Of a stretch of 64,000 nucleotides of DNA, positions 44,310-57,700 are shown in pieces. Origin of the DNA: Gymnorhina tibicen (lineage: Eukaryota > Chordata > Aves > Passeriformes > Artamidae). Position numbers and translations under genes: made by a program. The notes below the pieces were generated by a model. The model ran no database searches. It was not told the origin of the DNA and saw only the letters and a list, made by a program, of their open reading frames with translations. Every line of letters begins with the position of its first letter. The stretch's first letter is position 1. The stretch spans positions 633-64,632 of the forward strand of contig VXAZ01001737.1 in the NCBI GenBank assembly GCA_013399875.1, read 5' to 3'.

Positions 44310-44800
44310 AGTGGAGGTGTGTCGGTGACTCAGCCACGGCGGCACAGGGCTGAGCTGGCGAGTATCGCTGTCGCCAGGGGCACTTGGCGCTGGGCACAAC
44401 TTGCCCTCCTAGACCCCTTGCACCGAAGAAAGGTTTCGGCTGTTTGCTGTGATTTCAGCGGCTTGGATATCAGTGGAAGCTCCTTCGCTGTGTTACAGAG
44501 GGGTGAGCAGGGATGCCGCAGCTCCCCGTGTCCAATACACCACCCTGGGTGTTTTAAGTGAGATCTGTGCTGGCTCTGCCCTGGTCAAGTCGTTCCCGCT
44601 GCGCTCTGCCGGTGCTGCTGAGCTCCGATGCCATGCGGAGCCAGGCCGGAGATCAGTCAGCCTCTCCCTGTCCATCACGTCTTCCCAGAGCCCCATTACA
44701 CCTCCCACTCCATCGATCGATCCCTCCAGCTAATTACACATTCAGATTTCAGCCGGGGATGAAATGGAACCAGGCGGCAGCCTTGCAGGGGTCCGCACTT
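44310..44800. other. CpG-rich patch in NMNAT2 intron 1
   Basis: CpG dinucleotides are clearly denser here than in the surrounding intron; I counted more than 20 in under 500 bases. A TGACTCA AP-1 motif lies at its left side near 44325, and ATCGATCGATC lies near 44715. No exon is recognised. It could be an intronic promoter or enhancer. Confidence 0.4.
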
Positions 44801-45029
44801 CTTACTCATGTTGCAGACAGCAGAGCAAAGTCTCTCTCAGGCTCCTGACGAGCTTTTGTTAGATGGAGGGGGAAGGAATTTTGCTTCTGGACATTTGCAG
44901 ATGTATTCCCATTTAAGCAAAGGGGAAAGGGTGAGCTGTCATTCCACTCAGGCATTTCTCCCAGCTCTGTCCCAGGCAGCGACGCTCTCATTAAACTGCT
45001 CTGCAGTTCAGTCATGTCAATCAGATAAG

Positions 45030-48000
45030 AAAAAGTGATTCTTGAAATTCAGGATATTAAAACAACACATCATTAACAAAAGCCTCAGCTCCTGCCTCTT
45101 CATCCCTCTTTACTTAGAGAACTCCATCCTTTCATCTCAAATCCCTTGCTATGGGATGCAGCAGCCCTCAGCGCTGCTCCTCTACAAGGACTGCAGTGAA
45201 TAATCAAAGAGCAGCCTGCTGAGATTTTTAATTGCTCAAGTTTTCATAAGAACCAAGCAAGAGAGTTTTATGTTTGATAGCAGAGTCCTCTTTCATTGTT
45301 TTCCACCAGAAATGGTTTTTACCCAGCTGTTGGTTGGGATATCAACTCTCTTCAGTAACAGATGCACATAGGATCTAAGGAAAATTTAATTAGACAAAAA
45401 GGGAAGAATAGTCAGGATTTCCTGATTTTCAGGATTCAGGCTGTCAGGAAAAACAGGAGCAGTGTTTTTCTGTGCAAGTCCAGGTCCTGGGCACTGTTTG
45501 AAAAGAGGTAGTTGGGGAAACTCCATGGCCAAACAGGTTTAAAATATCTGAGGTACCAGAACTCCCTGTAAGAGGACCACATCTGCATGCCATTTCACAG
45601 ATCTCTTCCTCCCAAAGAAGTGGACCTGGAGAACCCATCACCCCATAAATCTACATGCAGGAGAGGAGGCCGTCTGGATACAGGCAGATGATACAGATTT
45701 GATTATAATCATCTATTTGACATCAAATGCTTCATAGTACCCAAAAAGTAGCTGTAAATAAAGCCAAGTACCTGTGACAGAGTCAGATAATGTCTGTGTT
45801 TGGGGGTGGGGGGTTACCCAACCTGCTGCCTCTGAGCCCAGCTCTGAACATCCCCATGGACCCCAGACTCCACATTACTGGACCTCGTGGGCACCGTGCA
45901 TCCAGAAGGGGGGAAGGAAGGCTGAAATCTTCCTCTGCAAGAGCAGGAAGGCCCCAGTGAAGCTCTGCTACTTGCAGGCTGATAAGCAGAGGTGCAAAGG
46001 AGAATCGAGGGGTCGTCCAGTCCCTGGGGATGAAACTGTTTGTAGAGCTGGGAAGAAATAAAACTGTGGCTGAGGAGCAAGGCTTTGTGATTGAAACTAG
46101 AAGTTTGCACATGAAAAGAATGGATTGTGGAGAATTTCAGAACCTTAAAAAGGCAAGAAAAAGAAGGTCTAAAGTGCCAAAATAGGGGATATGGGCAATT
46201 CCAGAGGGACCTTTTCTTCTACAATTGAAGAAAAATGAATAAAAGAAAATAGAGAAAAAAATCAGTATCAAAACACAGCACACTGATCAACCAGACACCA
46301 TTTCATCCCACCAAAACCCTCATTTCAGTTTGAAGAAATCATCAGAACAATCCTCCAATTCTCACATATCCACAGGACAGTACAAGCCCTTTCTACTGCA
46401 GAACCTACAAAGAAACTAATCTCAGCACCTTCCTTTCAAATCTAGCTATTTGTTGGCTCCGTCTCCAACTCTGAAACACCATGACAGAGAACCTGGAGCC
46501 TCTGACCTTGTCTGGTGATGACTTTAATCCCAGTATTTTACCCAAGACCATCTTCAAAATGAACTATATTTTTTTGATTGAGGAAATTTGCTTTCTACCT
46601 TGCTCTACAGAGCTGCCTTTTGGTTTTCAAGCTCTGGACACAGTTGTATTAGGGCTCCCTGAGCTGGGATCACATGGGGAAGTGATTTAATTGTCAAAGC
46701 AAGCAAAAGCTCGTTGTCTGGCAGAGTGCCAGCATGGGCTTTGGCATGTTAGCAGAGCTGCATGGATTAGGTTTTGCTTTTGACTTTGGTGCCTTGGCTT
46801 TTGTCCTTTGGGTGGCATCGCTTGCATGGGAAGGAAGGAGGAGGCAAACTGTGAGGAGGCCAAGATGGAGGAGATGCACTTTAGGCAGCAGATCCCACTG
46901 CTGGGTGTCTGTGCCACTCGCTGTGTCCCAGCACTTTGCACTGAGATCCAAAGCCAGTGTGGGGACGTCTCAGAGGTTCCCCCTCATGAGCTGGCTGCAG
47001 GGCAGGAGGGTTAAGCAGTGGCTCATGCTCAGCGCTTCTCTGAGTGGCAGTGGGAAATGAAAATGAACTGGTTGGAGTATGGTGTGTGTTGGCCAAGGTG
47101 AGCGGGTGAGCTCCCTGCGTTGAACAGTGCTGGGGGCTTTAACACACGACTTTGTTCTGAATCTTATTTTTCTTCAATTATTAAGACTTTTGCATGAGCT
47201 CTGTTTTTACTTCTCCATATCTCCTTAGGGTGTAAATGGGTTTAAGGCCACCAGTGTTTGTGTCAAGCTTAGAAACAACCTCTGCCCTCTCTGTTCTTCC
47301 ATCCTTCCTTCCCAAACTTTTTCTCATAGCCACATAAAGCTAGAAAATACAACTTAAATTTGTGACTCAGAACACCTCTCAAAGCGCAGCTGATACCACA
47401 AATAACTCGGAGTGTTTTCAGGACTATGTGGGTGTTTGTCTCAACCCCTTGGTAGGGATGGCTGTACATCAATGTGTCTCACCTACTTTTTTGTTATATG
47501 TTACATATCTTGGGCAAAGTATTAATTTATATGTATGATATTCATTTTGTATACATAGATGCAATTCAGCCTCATTTGGGGAGCCCCAGTGATCCAGGAT
47601 TTTAACTGGCAGATGAAATGGGGAGCTCTGTTGCAGTAAGTTCATCTCCTCACAAGGTTCAGCGGTGGGATGCAGTTGCAGATTTGGGGTTGTAAGAAGA
47701 ATCCCAGCTTTCTGGAATCCCAAGGATAATGATGAATCTAAAATCCATATGACTGATGGAAAGAATAACCCAACGGGAATCTTTCCCCCACTAGAAGAGA
47801 CTTTCACATAATTAACTAATCTCCTATTCAGCCACAAATCCTATGGGAAAAGGTTGGCTTTTGGTCTGAATAAAACATGGTAAAATCCACACTGAGAAAA
47901 ATGATGGTTGACATACAATGGTGTGTCTACAGTGACATTACCCATGCAAATATTGTACTTCCTTTTGGCTTAATTAGTGCCACATGTTAAAGAGATGAAT

Positions 48001-49700
48001 TGTCTCTATGTTAAGCAAAAAATCCTTCTACGAGGTCCTCAAAGCCCAAATATTTGTCTAAATGATAAAGACAATATTTTTGCACAAATTCAGCTGTTTG
48101 AAATGCATAATTTACAGGGTAGAACACTGTTTTGGTTGGATTCTATAGTGCAGAGCTAGAAGAGTAATACAGATTTTGATTGAGATTCCTACAGATTCAC
48201 AGGATTATACTTTTAGACTTGGGGAGAAGTGTTCCTCAAATAAAAATGATCAGGGATTTAGAAACTAAATTCTGTGTCCTTTCCTCATGAAAGTCTCATT
48301 TGTCCCTATCAGGTATCTCAAGTATTGTAATCCAGGAGCTCTACAGGATGCATGCACAGAAAATTTCCACATCAAGCCACCCTATTTGAGCTAAAACCTG
48401 TCTTCCTGAAAGATATCTGAGTGTTCATTTACAGCCTTCATGTGACAGAGCATCCATCAGGTACCCAGGTACTTTCTCCTACTACTTGATTACCTTCACT
48501 TGAACCCACACAACATACTTGTAGTTTGAAGTGGTGTGGGATCCATTCTTGGCATCTCACCAGTCCTTATTCTGCTAAATAAAGTTGCCCGCTTTCATCC
48601 ATATCACATATCCGTCCCCCAAGCAGATCAAGTCACTCCTTAACATCCTTAAGGATGCATCTAGACTGAGCCTTCCTAGTCTCCTGCCACAAAGCCTGGC
48701 TTCTGAAACTAATGTAATTCTTGTCACTGTTCCTCAGAGAAGGGTTTTGCTAATGCTGTACATGAAAATAATACAACCTTTCTTCTTCTGCTTGATATTC
48801 CCCTGCTCATATCTAGAAGGATTGCATTTGCTGCTTTATTTACAGCACCACACAGAGTTTGCATTCAGTGGGTTGTGCACAATCCCCCCTCAGTCCTTGA
48901 CACCGCCACTGTTTGGCAGAAGACATTTGCCTTTTGTTTATATTTGACATGCGTTCCTCCTCGTTGGACATATGACTTTGCCTTTGACATCGTTGTTGAA
49001 CAAGCCCTTTTTATCAAACAACCTGAGTCAGGCAGCACAACTGACTCATTACCAGTAGGAATTGCTATTCTGCCCACTTTGGGGTCATGGCCACTTTTTA
49101 CCATCAGGGATTATATATTTTCTTTCACATCTTTGACAAAGATATTGAACAGTACTGAGCAAAAAGAAAATCTCATTGTGAATCTATAAGAACATGCACT
49201 GCATTCTAATATTTCACTGATCCTTGTTTTCTAAAATACATTTTGTTACTTTTTGTTAGTCCACTGAATACGGGTCGCACAGATATCTTTTGTATTACTT
49301 AATCAAAATAAGACTAAATGTGAATTACAGAAATCTTTTTCATCAGTGGTTGCTTCCATCAACCAAGTCCCTGTAATTTAGTTTAATAATTGTTTTTATT
49401 TTTAAATAGTTCCCCTTGATTCTTGTTGGCAATTTCTTTTTGGTTAGGGAATAGGATTTTTGTATAAATTTCAAGCATACTGGTGCCCAGGACTACATTT
49501 TGCTGGCACTTATGAAATGGAATAACAATGTGATCCTTTGCATCCAGAAAACCATCATTTTCTAACCTGATGCCCAAATCATTTTGTTCTAGAAAAACAA
49601 GGTCTGATGCAGAAATACCCCAAGCTGATTTCAATTATTTTTATATAGTTTATATACTTAAAAACTTATATACAGCTTTTAGAAACCCCAGGGATGCTTC
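45030..49700. other. AT-rich intronic stretch, no gene seen
   Basis: No coding signal. The part at 48860-49190 contains a phrase (GACAAAGATATTGAACAGTAC) that resembles the antisense strand of the avian CR1 reverse transcriptase region, so an old CR1 copy is possible but weakly supported. Confidence 0.3.
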
Positions 49701-50269
49701 TCCACTGGTAGCACAAGACCTTCGGTGTCTGCTTCCCAGCCTTAAATCTCCTATCAGACATAAAGGATGAATCCTGTCTCTGCACTCCCAAGAAGGAATA
49801 TTAGAGGAGCTGATCTTTCTACTCCCATTTTTTCAGTGGTCTGCAGTGGACACTTCACCCTCACAGGACTCCTCCCCGGCCAAGTGAGCTTCTGTTTGCA
49901 TAGGGATTTCCAGGCATTTTGAGCTTTACCCAAACCGTCAGTATTTATGGCATGTCAGACTGCCTTTGATGGAGACTGCCCTTTCTCCCTCCCTCCTTCT
50001 CTTCCTCCTTCCCTCCCTCTTGTCTTGCCTAAGCAGGCTGTGATGCCTTGAGTAGCAGTGATTCTAGCATCCCCATTATCTGTATCATCACAGGGATGCT
50101 CGGTAATGTCCATCATCTCACACGAACATTTCCTGTTCCTTCAATGTAGTATCAATCTAACCCTCTAGTTGGGTACTCCAATATCTCCATTAAGTGCCTG
50201 TATTTTTGTTGACTTTTATACCTGGCTGTGGCTGCTTGGCTCTATCTCCTCCCTGGTCAGAGGAAATGG

Positions 50270-50790
50270 AAGTGCTGCAGCGGCTGCAGACTCGCAGACT
50301 CGAGGGCGAGTAGCAGCGGACGAACAGCGCCAGGACCGACGCCGGGGGCTGCGGGGCCGGGAGCGTGAGAAGGTGAGTGCAGAGCGGGGAACCCGGCCAT
50401 CCGAGGGGGACAGCCCCAAGGGACTGGGGACAGCTGCCAGGGATGGCGGACAGGTTCGGGAGGCCCGGGCGGTCCCCGCCCGCGGAGCCTTCAGCACCAC
50501 CAGGCGCGGACAGCACCCGGCCCCTCCGCAGTCCTCGGGAGAGGAGCTGCTCCCCCAAATGCGCCCCGACCCCCCCTCCAACGCCCCCATCCCCACCNNN
50601 NNNNNNNNNNNNNNNNNNNNNNNNNNNNNNNNNNNNNNNNNNNNNNNNNNNNNNNNNNNNNNNNNNNNNNNNNNNNNNNNNNNNNNNNNNNNNNNNNNNN
50701 NNNCGGCGCCGCGGCTGCGGGAGCGGGGCCGGGGCCGCCCCTCGCCAGCACGGCCCGGGGCGTGCCCCCCGCGGGGTCCTACACACGCGT
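50270..50790 (-). promoter_or_regulatory. NMNAT2: NMNAT2 CpG-island promoter and presumed first-exon region
   Basis: GC- and CpG-rich sequence flanks an N run. On the minus strand the right flank (50790-50704) looks like a GC-rich 5' UTR ending CCGCGGCGCCG before the gap. The left flank begins G then GTGGGG, which could be an exon end and splice donor. Position and orientation fit the start of NMNAT2. A G-rich tract lies on the minus strand at 50597-50564. Confidence 0.65.
50598..50703. other. Assembly gap of 106 Ns
   Basis: The gap lies inside a CpG island. Its stated size exceeds the 85 bases expected for NMNAT2 coding exon 1 by 21 bases. The true size may differ from the number of Ns. Confidence 0.95.
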
Positions 50791-50945
50791 GTGTGTATGT
50801 ACACTCATGTGCACACCCCACAGCACACACCCATCCCCGCGGCAGGGAGAGGGGCTCACCCCTCGGCACAGATGCACCCATGCACACACACAGAGATGGG
50901 CACATATCCGCATCCGCTCTATATACGCACACACACAGAGGTGCA
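50775..50945. repeat. CA/TG-rich low-complexity region
   Basis: Degenerate CA-rich sequence with interruptions (ACACACGCGTGTGTGTATG, later CACACACAGAG). It creates His/Thr-rich spurious frames on both strands. Confidence 0.75.
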
Positions 50946-50984
50946 GCAGGGACACACTGGCATCCCCAGGACTGAGGAGATGTA

Positions 50985-51350
50985 ATGGGAGGTTCAGCCT
51001 GCAGGTGAGGAGGCTGAAAGGTGACCTTATCACTCCCTACAACTCCCTGAAAGGAGGATGTAAGCAGGTGGGGGGGGGTCAGTATTTTCTCCCAGGCAAC
51101 CAGCGACAGGACAAGGAGACATAGTCTTAGGCTGACAGACATCAGGAAGAATTTCTTCACAGAAAGGGTGATTAGACATCGGAATGGGCTGTCCAGAGAG
51201 GCAGTGGAGTCACAGTCCCTGGAGGTGTTTAAGGAAAGACTGGATGTGGCACTTAATGCCATAAAGTAGTTGAAAAGGTGGTAATCAGTCATAGATTGAA
51301 CTTGATGACCTCAGAGGTCTTTTCCAGCCTAACTAATTCTGTGATCTGCA
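50985..51350 (+). mobile_element. CR1 3' fragment, about 365 bp
   Basis: Sense CR1 motifs: CAACTCCCTGAAAGGAGG, AGGAAGAATTTCTTCACAGA, GTCCCTGGAGGTGTTTAAGG and GAACTTGATGACCTCAGAGG, ending TTCTGTGATCTG. It begins about 280 bp beyond the NMNAT2 gap, upstream of that gene. Confidence 0.9.
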
Positions 51351-52429
51351 CAACTCAGTGCTCATGAGCAGCTATGTGTGTTCCCCCTGTCCTGCTCAAG
51401 TGATCCCAGCCTGGGACCTGCATAGGCCTCCCAGCTACTCCAACCCCAGCACAACATTGCTGCAGCACCCTTTTCTGGAGGTCTATGGGGAAAATAACTT
51501 GGGGGGCTTCAGCTTCACCCAGTACATCCATTTCATTGCCTGAAAGAGACCAATATCAAAATAGATGCTATGTATTCACCAAAAACCAGTCTTTATGGCA
51601 AGGTAGACTAGTCTCAGACTATCCAGCTGTCTAATTCTCTAAATTTCTCATTTTTAGGACTGCAGCATTGCTGTTCTCCACTGAAGAAGCTCCTTGCCCT
51701 GAGCAAGGGCCAGCAGAGCCCTCTCTGCTTACAGCCACTGAAGGACAGCTGCAGGCAGCTACCTTCAACCCCTTCCTGAAGGCTGTCCTGGCCTTATCTC
51801 TAGCTCCTACATGCAGATTTTCCTCTCAGCAGGGAGTCATTTGCCACCAACAGGTCTCCCTTTCTGCCTTCATCTGTCTTCCTCCTCCTTAAGAGGACAC
51901 TCCCCAGACACTGATTTCTGCCTTCTCATGGCAGAGGCTTTTAGCCCTACACACAGCAGTGGGCTGTGTTTCTCCTTGTCTTGTTAAGATTAATTATTCC
52001 CAGTCTTCTGCTCAAAAACTTTTTCCCTCCCAGCTCAACCAGGTGCTGGGATACTCATCACCCTGAATGACATGAAGGAGAAAGACCACAAGGGAATGAA
52101 CCCAAGATGATGGTGAATGTCTTTGTTAAATCCTTGTTGTGGAGCTCCTGGCTGCACTCACACTCTCAGGAGCACACACTGATAGCGAGGGGTGGTCTCT
52201 CTCACTGCATAGGGGTGTGGTAACACCTCTGGGGTTATATTTTTTTCCTGATTTTTAATTCAGACTAAGCTGGTGTTGAGGGAGAGAGATGCTGAGACAG
52301 CTGGTGTGCTCTGCCTCTTGTTCCCTGTTTTTCCACTTCGACTTCATCCTGATCCCCAGAGAGATGTGGGATATATTAACAAGGTGATCCTTTTTGGCAT
52401 CAAGCTGGCTCAAAACCCACTGGTGTTTC

Positions 52430-52590
52430 ACAGAATCATAGAATCATCAAATGGTTTGGATTGGAAGAGACCTGAAAAACCATCTCATTCCAACCCTGTG
52501 TCATGGACAGGGACACCTTTCTTTAGACCAGATTGCTCCAAGCCCTTTCCAACCTGGTCTTGGACACTTTCAGGGAGAGTTTGACAGCCG
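52430..52590 (-). mobile_element. CR1 3' end, antisense
   Basis: The plus strand reads CACAGAATCATAGAATCATC, AAATGGTTTGGATTGGAAGA, CATGGACAGGGACACCTTTC and TTGCTCCAAGCCCTTTCCAA, the reverse complement of a CR1 tail. Confidence 0.9.
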
Positions 52591-53864
52591 ACACCCCCTT
52601 TGAATAGGCTTTGCAGGTTGGGGATAAGTAAGGAAGCAGACAGAGAAGCCAGAATTTAAACAAGCCATTAAAAACTCCACACATATAGCACATGCAGTGT
52701 GGAATGGAGAAAACAGTTTACATGCATTGGCAAGAGGTTCTCATAGTCAGGAAAAGAAATAACAATAAAAATACTGGGAGAATACTCTCAAGTAGGAGAA
52801 AAAAAATGTTCCTAAGGGTGTAAATGTCTGTCTACAGGCAAAAATCCTTCAAGGAATCTTGTTTTCTTACCAGCAGAAGGCCAGGTGGAGAGCTTGCTGC
52901 TGCAAACACAAAATTATTAGGTTCTTAGAGTTTTGCTCGCAGTGTTAGTCTCACCAGGCCCACAGCAGTGGGCTAGTAGGTGGCACGGATGTGGCAGAAC
53001 TGCTGCAAGATGGCTTGATTGATGGGGGGATGAGGTGTCCTAAAAGAATCAGCATCACCTTTGCTTGTTGGGCTGAGCTGCAAGAAAGGCTGTGGGAAGC
53101 ACATCCATCCTTTTCATTTGCTGTGTGGGGAAAGGGTGATAAATGAACAAAAACCATCAAGTCAATAAGGGGACAGTGCTCTACCTTCTTACTAGCTCTG
53201 TACAGTGATTCAGTGGGATCAGATTTTGGGGTTGTGTTGGGCTTTTTCCTGTGCTGCTCCTCCAAGCTTACCCTGAAAAAGAGAGACTTGTGACCTTAGG
53301 AAAAGAAGTCCCTGCAGTTTACCACTGGTGCTGTGCTCAGCATAACTCTGCCTTTAAAACCACAGATCTTGTCAGCAGGGAAAAGGGTGCTCCTCTCCTG
53401 CATATTCCCACCAAGGATAGTGTCCTACCTCCTTCCCTTGGGGGTGGTACAATTGCACTGATGTGAAATACAGGGGGGGTGCCCTTTACAAGAAGATTCT
53501 TCACTGATTCCTTTTATATAGAAGAGGCTGAAGTTGAGGTGAGACAGTTGAATGTTTTGTTAATCCTAACCCCATTCCCTCCTAATTTTGCATAGGAAAT
53601 TTTGCAGGGGACCATGTTTTCCCTTCTGTAGCTTATACAACCTGCTGTAGGAGCATAAAGTCCTGCTGTTGCTGACGGCACAAATGGACAAAACTGCCTG
53701 TGGCCAAGTTCTTCCACTGCCTGGTGATGCCAAACACATCCCGCTGGTCCTGACAGCTCCTGCCACGCAGCTGAATCTCTCTGCCTGCTTCAATTCATAC
53801 GGGGGTTTGACCTTAAACACCACTGAAAGGTCGAGATCACCTGTCCAGACGTGGGTTATGCACT

Positions 53865-53936
53865 GCCTGGCCATGGTGGGGACAAGGTCTGGCCAGCATA
53901 GCCTGGCCGTGGTGAGGACGAGGTCTGGGCAGCCCT
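53865..53936. repeat. Two 36-bp tandem repeats
   Basis: Bases 53865-53900 and 53901-53936 both start GCCTGGCC and differ at only a few positions. The period is exactly 36 bases. Confidence 0.8.
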
Positions 53937-56900
53937 GTTTGTTGCTCTTCCCTGGCTTTCCTGCTGCCTGCCGGATGGTGAGTGATGTAGTAAATCAGCT
54001 GTCACTTAGCAACGCTGCCGGCTGGGGGGCGGCGGCAGGTTTTGGTGCGGGAGCGACGCCTTCAAAGCTGTGCAGTGGTTATTTCACCTTTTTTCCCCTC
54101 AGTGTTTTCCAGCCCAGCAGGTATTTTCTTTTTCTTGCTGCTTTCCCTGAACACGTGGGTTCAGATTTCCCACGGCTGAAGACAACAGCCCCAGCCGCAA
54201 GAGCCAGATGTTCCCTGCCAGCCCTCCCTGTGATTGTTGTGCAGCGCTGGAGCACCTTAAGACCCCCAGCGGATTTGGGCTCCAACACAGCCACGGTGGC
54301 CATCTGCCATCTGCAGAGCTGGTAGAGCAGGACACAGAGAGGGCAGAAGGATGATTAGCTGGGGTTTATTCTCTGAGGAAGAAAACAGCATGGAGAAACA
54401 CAGGGACCTCCCTACACTGGGAGCTCACATCAGCACTGCAAAATTGTTGCCTGTGGGACTTGAGACCTGTTAAGCACACCTCAAACATGGCCTGTGGCTC
54501 ACACCAAGGGTATTTCTGTACATGGATTTGTTCACCTCTTCTTGGGGTCTGCACAGCCAGGCCCCAAGAGCAAGCCATGCAGCAGAAGGCAGGAAGATCA
54601 TGGCTGTGTTCACTGGGGTGAGGGATGGGGACCCTTCATTTCTCCCAGCACTGCCTCTCAACTTGTGCCTGCTCTTGGGCTTGGGAGGAGGAAGGGAAAC
54701 CTTCCAGCTTAGGGCTCTTAAATTGACAGTCTGCAAACTCTTCAAAAGAACCCAAATCTATCAGAGAAAAGGACAATTAGAGGGGTTTAAACCATTTGTG
54801 AACCCATCCGGGCACATTTTGGAGCCTTTTCTGACCAGGGCTAAGAAGCAGATTCAGTTCTGCTCCCCATATGCCAGCCCTGTGACTCGAAGAAATTTTT
54901 GTAATGCAACAATGCACTTTAAAAAAAAAAATAGAAAGAGGTCTTTCATTGAGAATTATGGAGCAAAAGATCTTGAATAAGGGAGTTGCTCACCTGATGG
55001 CCCAGTTGGAATAAAATCCCTGGTTCCCACAAAAGTAGGTTTTTAATTTACACCCACTTTTGAGATATAATCTGAATGTATCTAGCCAAAATTCAGGCTT
55101 GCAAACCCAGCCCATGGGTGGGAATGGATTTGCAAATATAAGGAAGCTGGACTGAACTGGCAGATTGGGCCAGGCTGGACAGGCCAAGCTGAACCAGTTG
55201 CTCATGGAACAAAGGCACAGGACAGTAAATCAAAAGCACTCAGGGGTAGCTGCTATAGTGGGAGCCTGGTTGAGATAGAGGGAGCTGCCAAACCCATGGT
55301 GACCAGTTCTGAGGCCACATGTGATAGGACAGCCTGGCCCAAAGGGAGAAATCTTCCATTTTGGACGACCCAGGGTAGAAGCAGACATTCAAACAAGGAA
55401 GGGAGTAAGCAAGGCTGAAGAGCAGTCAGTGAAAGACATGACTGATAACTGAGGTCTGAAAATTTATGAGTAGCATGGGGAGCTCTTCTCAGGGCTTGGT
55501 TCATCATGCACTGGAAGAAGATCTCAAAGGGTGCCATGAGATAAAGCTTCTGGAGATCTGTTGAGGACCTAACACCTTGGTTGTGGCCTCTGTGAACTGA
55601 CTCCAAGTGCTGTGCAGTGTTTCTGGGATACTGGACTGACATTTGAGGGTATCTCCTGGGGAAGGTCAGCCTGGGAACCGAATTCCCTCTTTCCCACATT
55701 CAGCAACAGCAGCTGAACACTGGCCACAGATGCAATTAGCTTGGCAGCCCTTTTAAGGTCTCTGTTTCTGAGGTTACAGCTTGGATCAATCTGCACAGGT
55801 GGTATCAGAGTTGGGTTCCTGGGATGGGGAGTGAGGCTGAGGCACTCAGAATGGATTCCCGGGAATGGCTGCTTGCTCTCTCCCTTCCAAAAGTGAGTTA
55901 GCTTTTAGTTAGTGTGAAAGGGTACTTCTGCCCAGAATATGCAGCCCTTATTCTCAAAAATTAAAAGGAAATCCGTTACTTTATGAATTATAAGGATTGG
56001 AAGGACTTTCTCTAGGAAATGAAGCCTATTTTTTAATTTTTTCTCTCTTCTGGGTGATATTTGCAAGGGAATAATGAAGGCTTAACAAACCTCTACACAG
56101 TTGAAATTCCTGAAGTTTTGCATACAGGCTGTATTTGGGGAAAAGAGATTATTATTATTAGGGTAAGATGAGGCTTTTGTGAGCAACAATTCAAGATCTA
56201 AGTAGGATAATCTGGGATGACAACAAATACACTAATCATGATAACATGATTACTGATCAGGAAGAATAGAGGACAAAATTAGGGTTGTTTAGGTATCTTC
56301 ACGCTTTGTTTCTTCCTTCAAATGCTGTTGAGTGCTAATTTCCCACATTCACAACATTTAGATTGAAATAATCACCAAACCTGCAAAGAATTTGATGTTT
56401 CATCATTCAGCTGTTGAGCTGTACACTCATCTTTCCTTGATTCCAGGTTTTCATCCCGAGCCGCAGGAGAATGTGATGTCTCAAAGACATAAAAGTCAAA
56501 GTTTGGCGCAGAGACAGACGGCTGTCCAGTGCCACATCTGTGTGTGAAAACAGGGGCAGAATAACCACACACAAAGGGAAGATCTTGGACTCAGTGAGCC
56601 TCACAGGATATCACTGGACAATTAAAGACGTTAATGTTAATGAAGAAACATGGAAACAGGCTCCACGTGGTCCACCTCTCCATTGTTGTCTTAAATGACC
56701 TTGAGGAAATCTCTTCTGTTCCCCTGACTATCTATTAAGTGGGGATGGTCCTTGCTTTCCTCTTAGAGGTGCTAAATCAGTGTTTTGGGGATAAACACAT
56801 CCAAGATCTGTGAAACGCTGAGCTCGTATGGTGGCAGAGGCAGTCGAAGGATGTAAAATGGATTCACATTTCAGATTACAAGACTTTCCCTCTGGAGAGC

Positions 56901-57700
56901 AGAGCAGCTTCACTCACTCCTGGGCATTTTGGCTACATTGTGGCTGAGGGCTGGGGTTATTCAATGGGTTCACAGTGTCTCTGGTCTACCCTCCTTCTCT
57001 GGGGACCAAATCCTTTCCCATGCTATGATATTAATAAAATGGTAGGGTACAGTTATTGACCCATAAATAACAAAGATAATACAAGTTGACCTCTATGAGA
57101 AATCTGTTTCTTTTATCACAAATCTCTTGGAACAAAACTAAGGGTAGATCGACTTGGGGGTCTCCCTTAAATAGAAGGAAATTACCCCCTTGCTGTGTGC
57201 AACAAAAGGTTTGCATTAGAATTTCATAAGAAACAGAGCAGAGTGATCAGCAGCAATGTCAAGCCCTTAAAAGTGTTACGACAAATCTGGAGTTGTGAAA
57301 GAGCCTTCTGAGAGTCAAGAAGAAAAGGTGTGGGAGAGAAACTCTTGAACATGCTATCCTGATGGACAGATCTATTTCAACAGTGCAGAAACTCAGAGGG
57401 AAGCAAAAGACCCCACAATTCAGAGGAAAAGCCCTGAAAAACAAAGAAAAGCCTGCAAAGATTGTGACTTTCTTTGCTTCTTTGTCTGGAAGATATTAAA
57501 GAGGAGTGAGAAAAGGTGAAGGGAGACCTTGTTACTGGGCAGGTTGTCCTGATGGACCACAGGTTTCCTCATGCAGCTGCCCTTAGGTGTGGCTCTGCTT
57601 AGCAATTTATATTGGCATTAAGCAGGTTAAATAACACTGCCAACAACACCCAACCGATTCTCTTGAAAATACCTAGGGCTGCCTGTTCCCTACTGCCCAA

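Noticed and set aside
50216..51292. 358-codon minus-strand frame across the gap
   Set aside because: It runs through 106 Ns, a CA-rich repeat and a CR1 copy. Only the gap itself is likely to hide real coding sequence.
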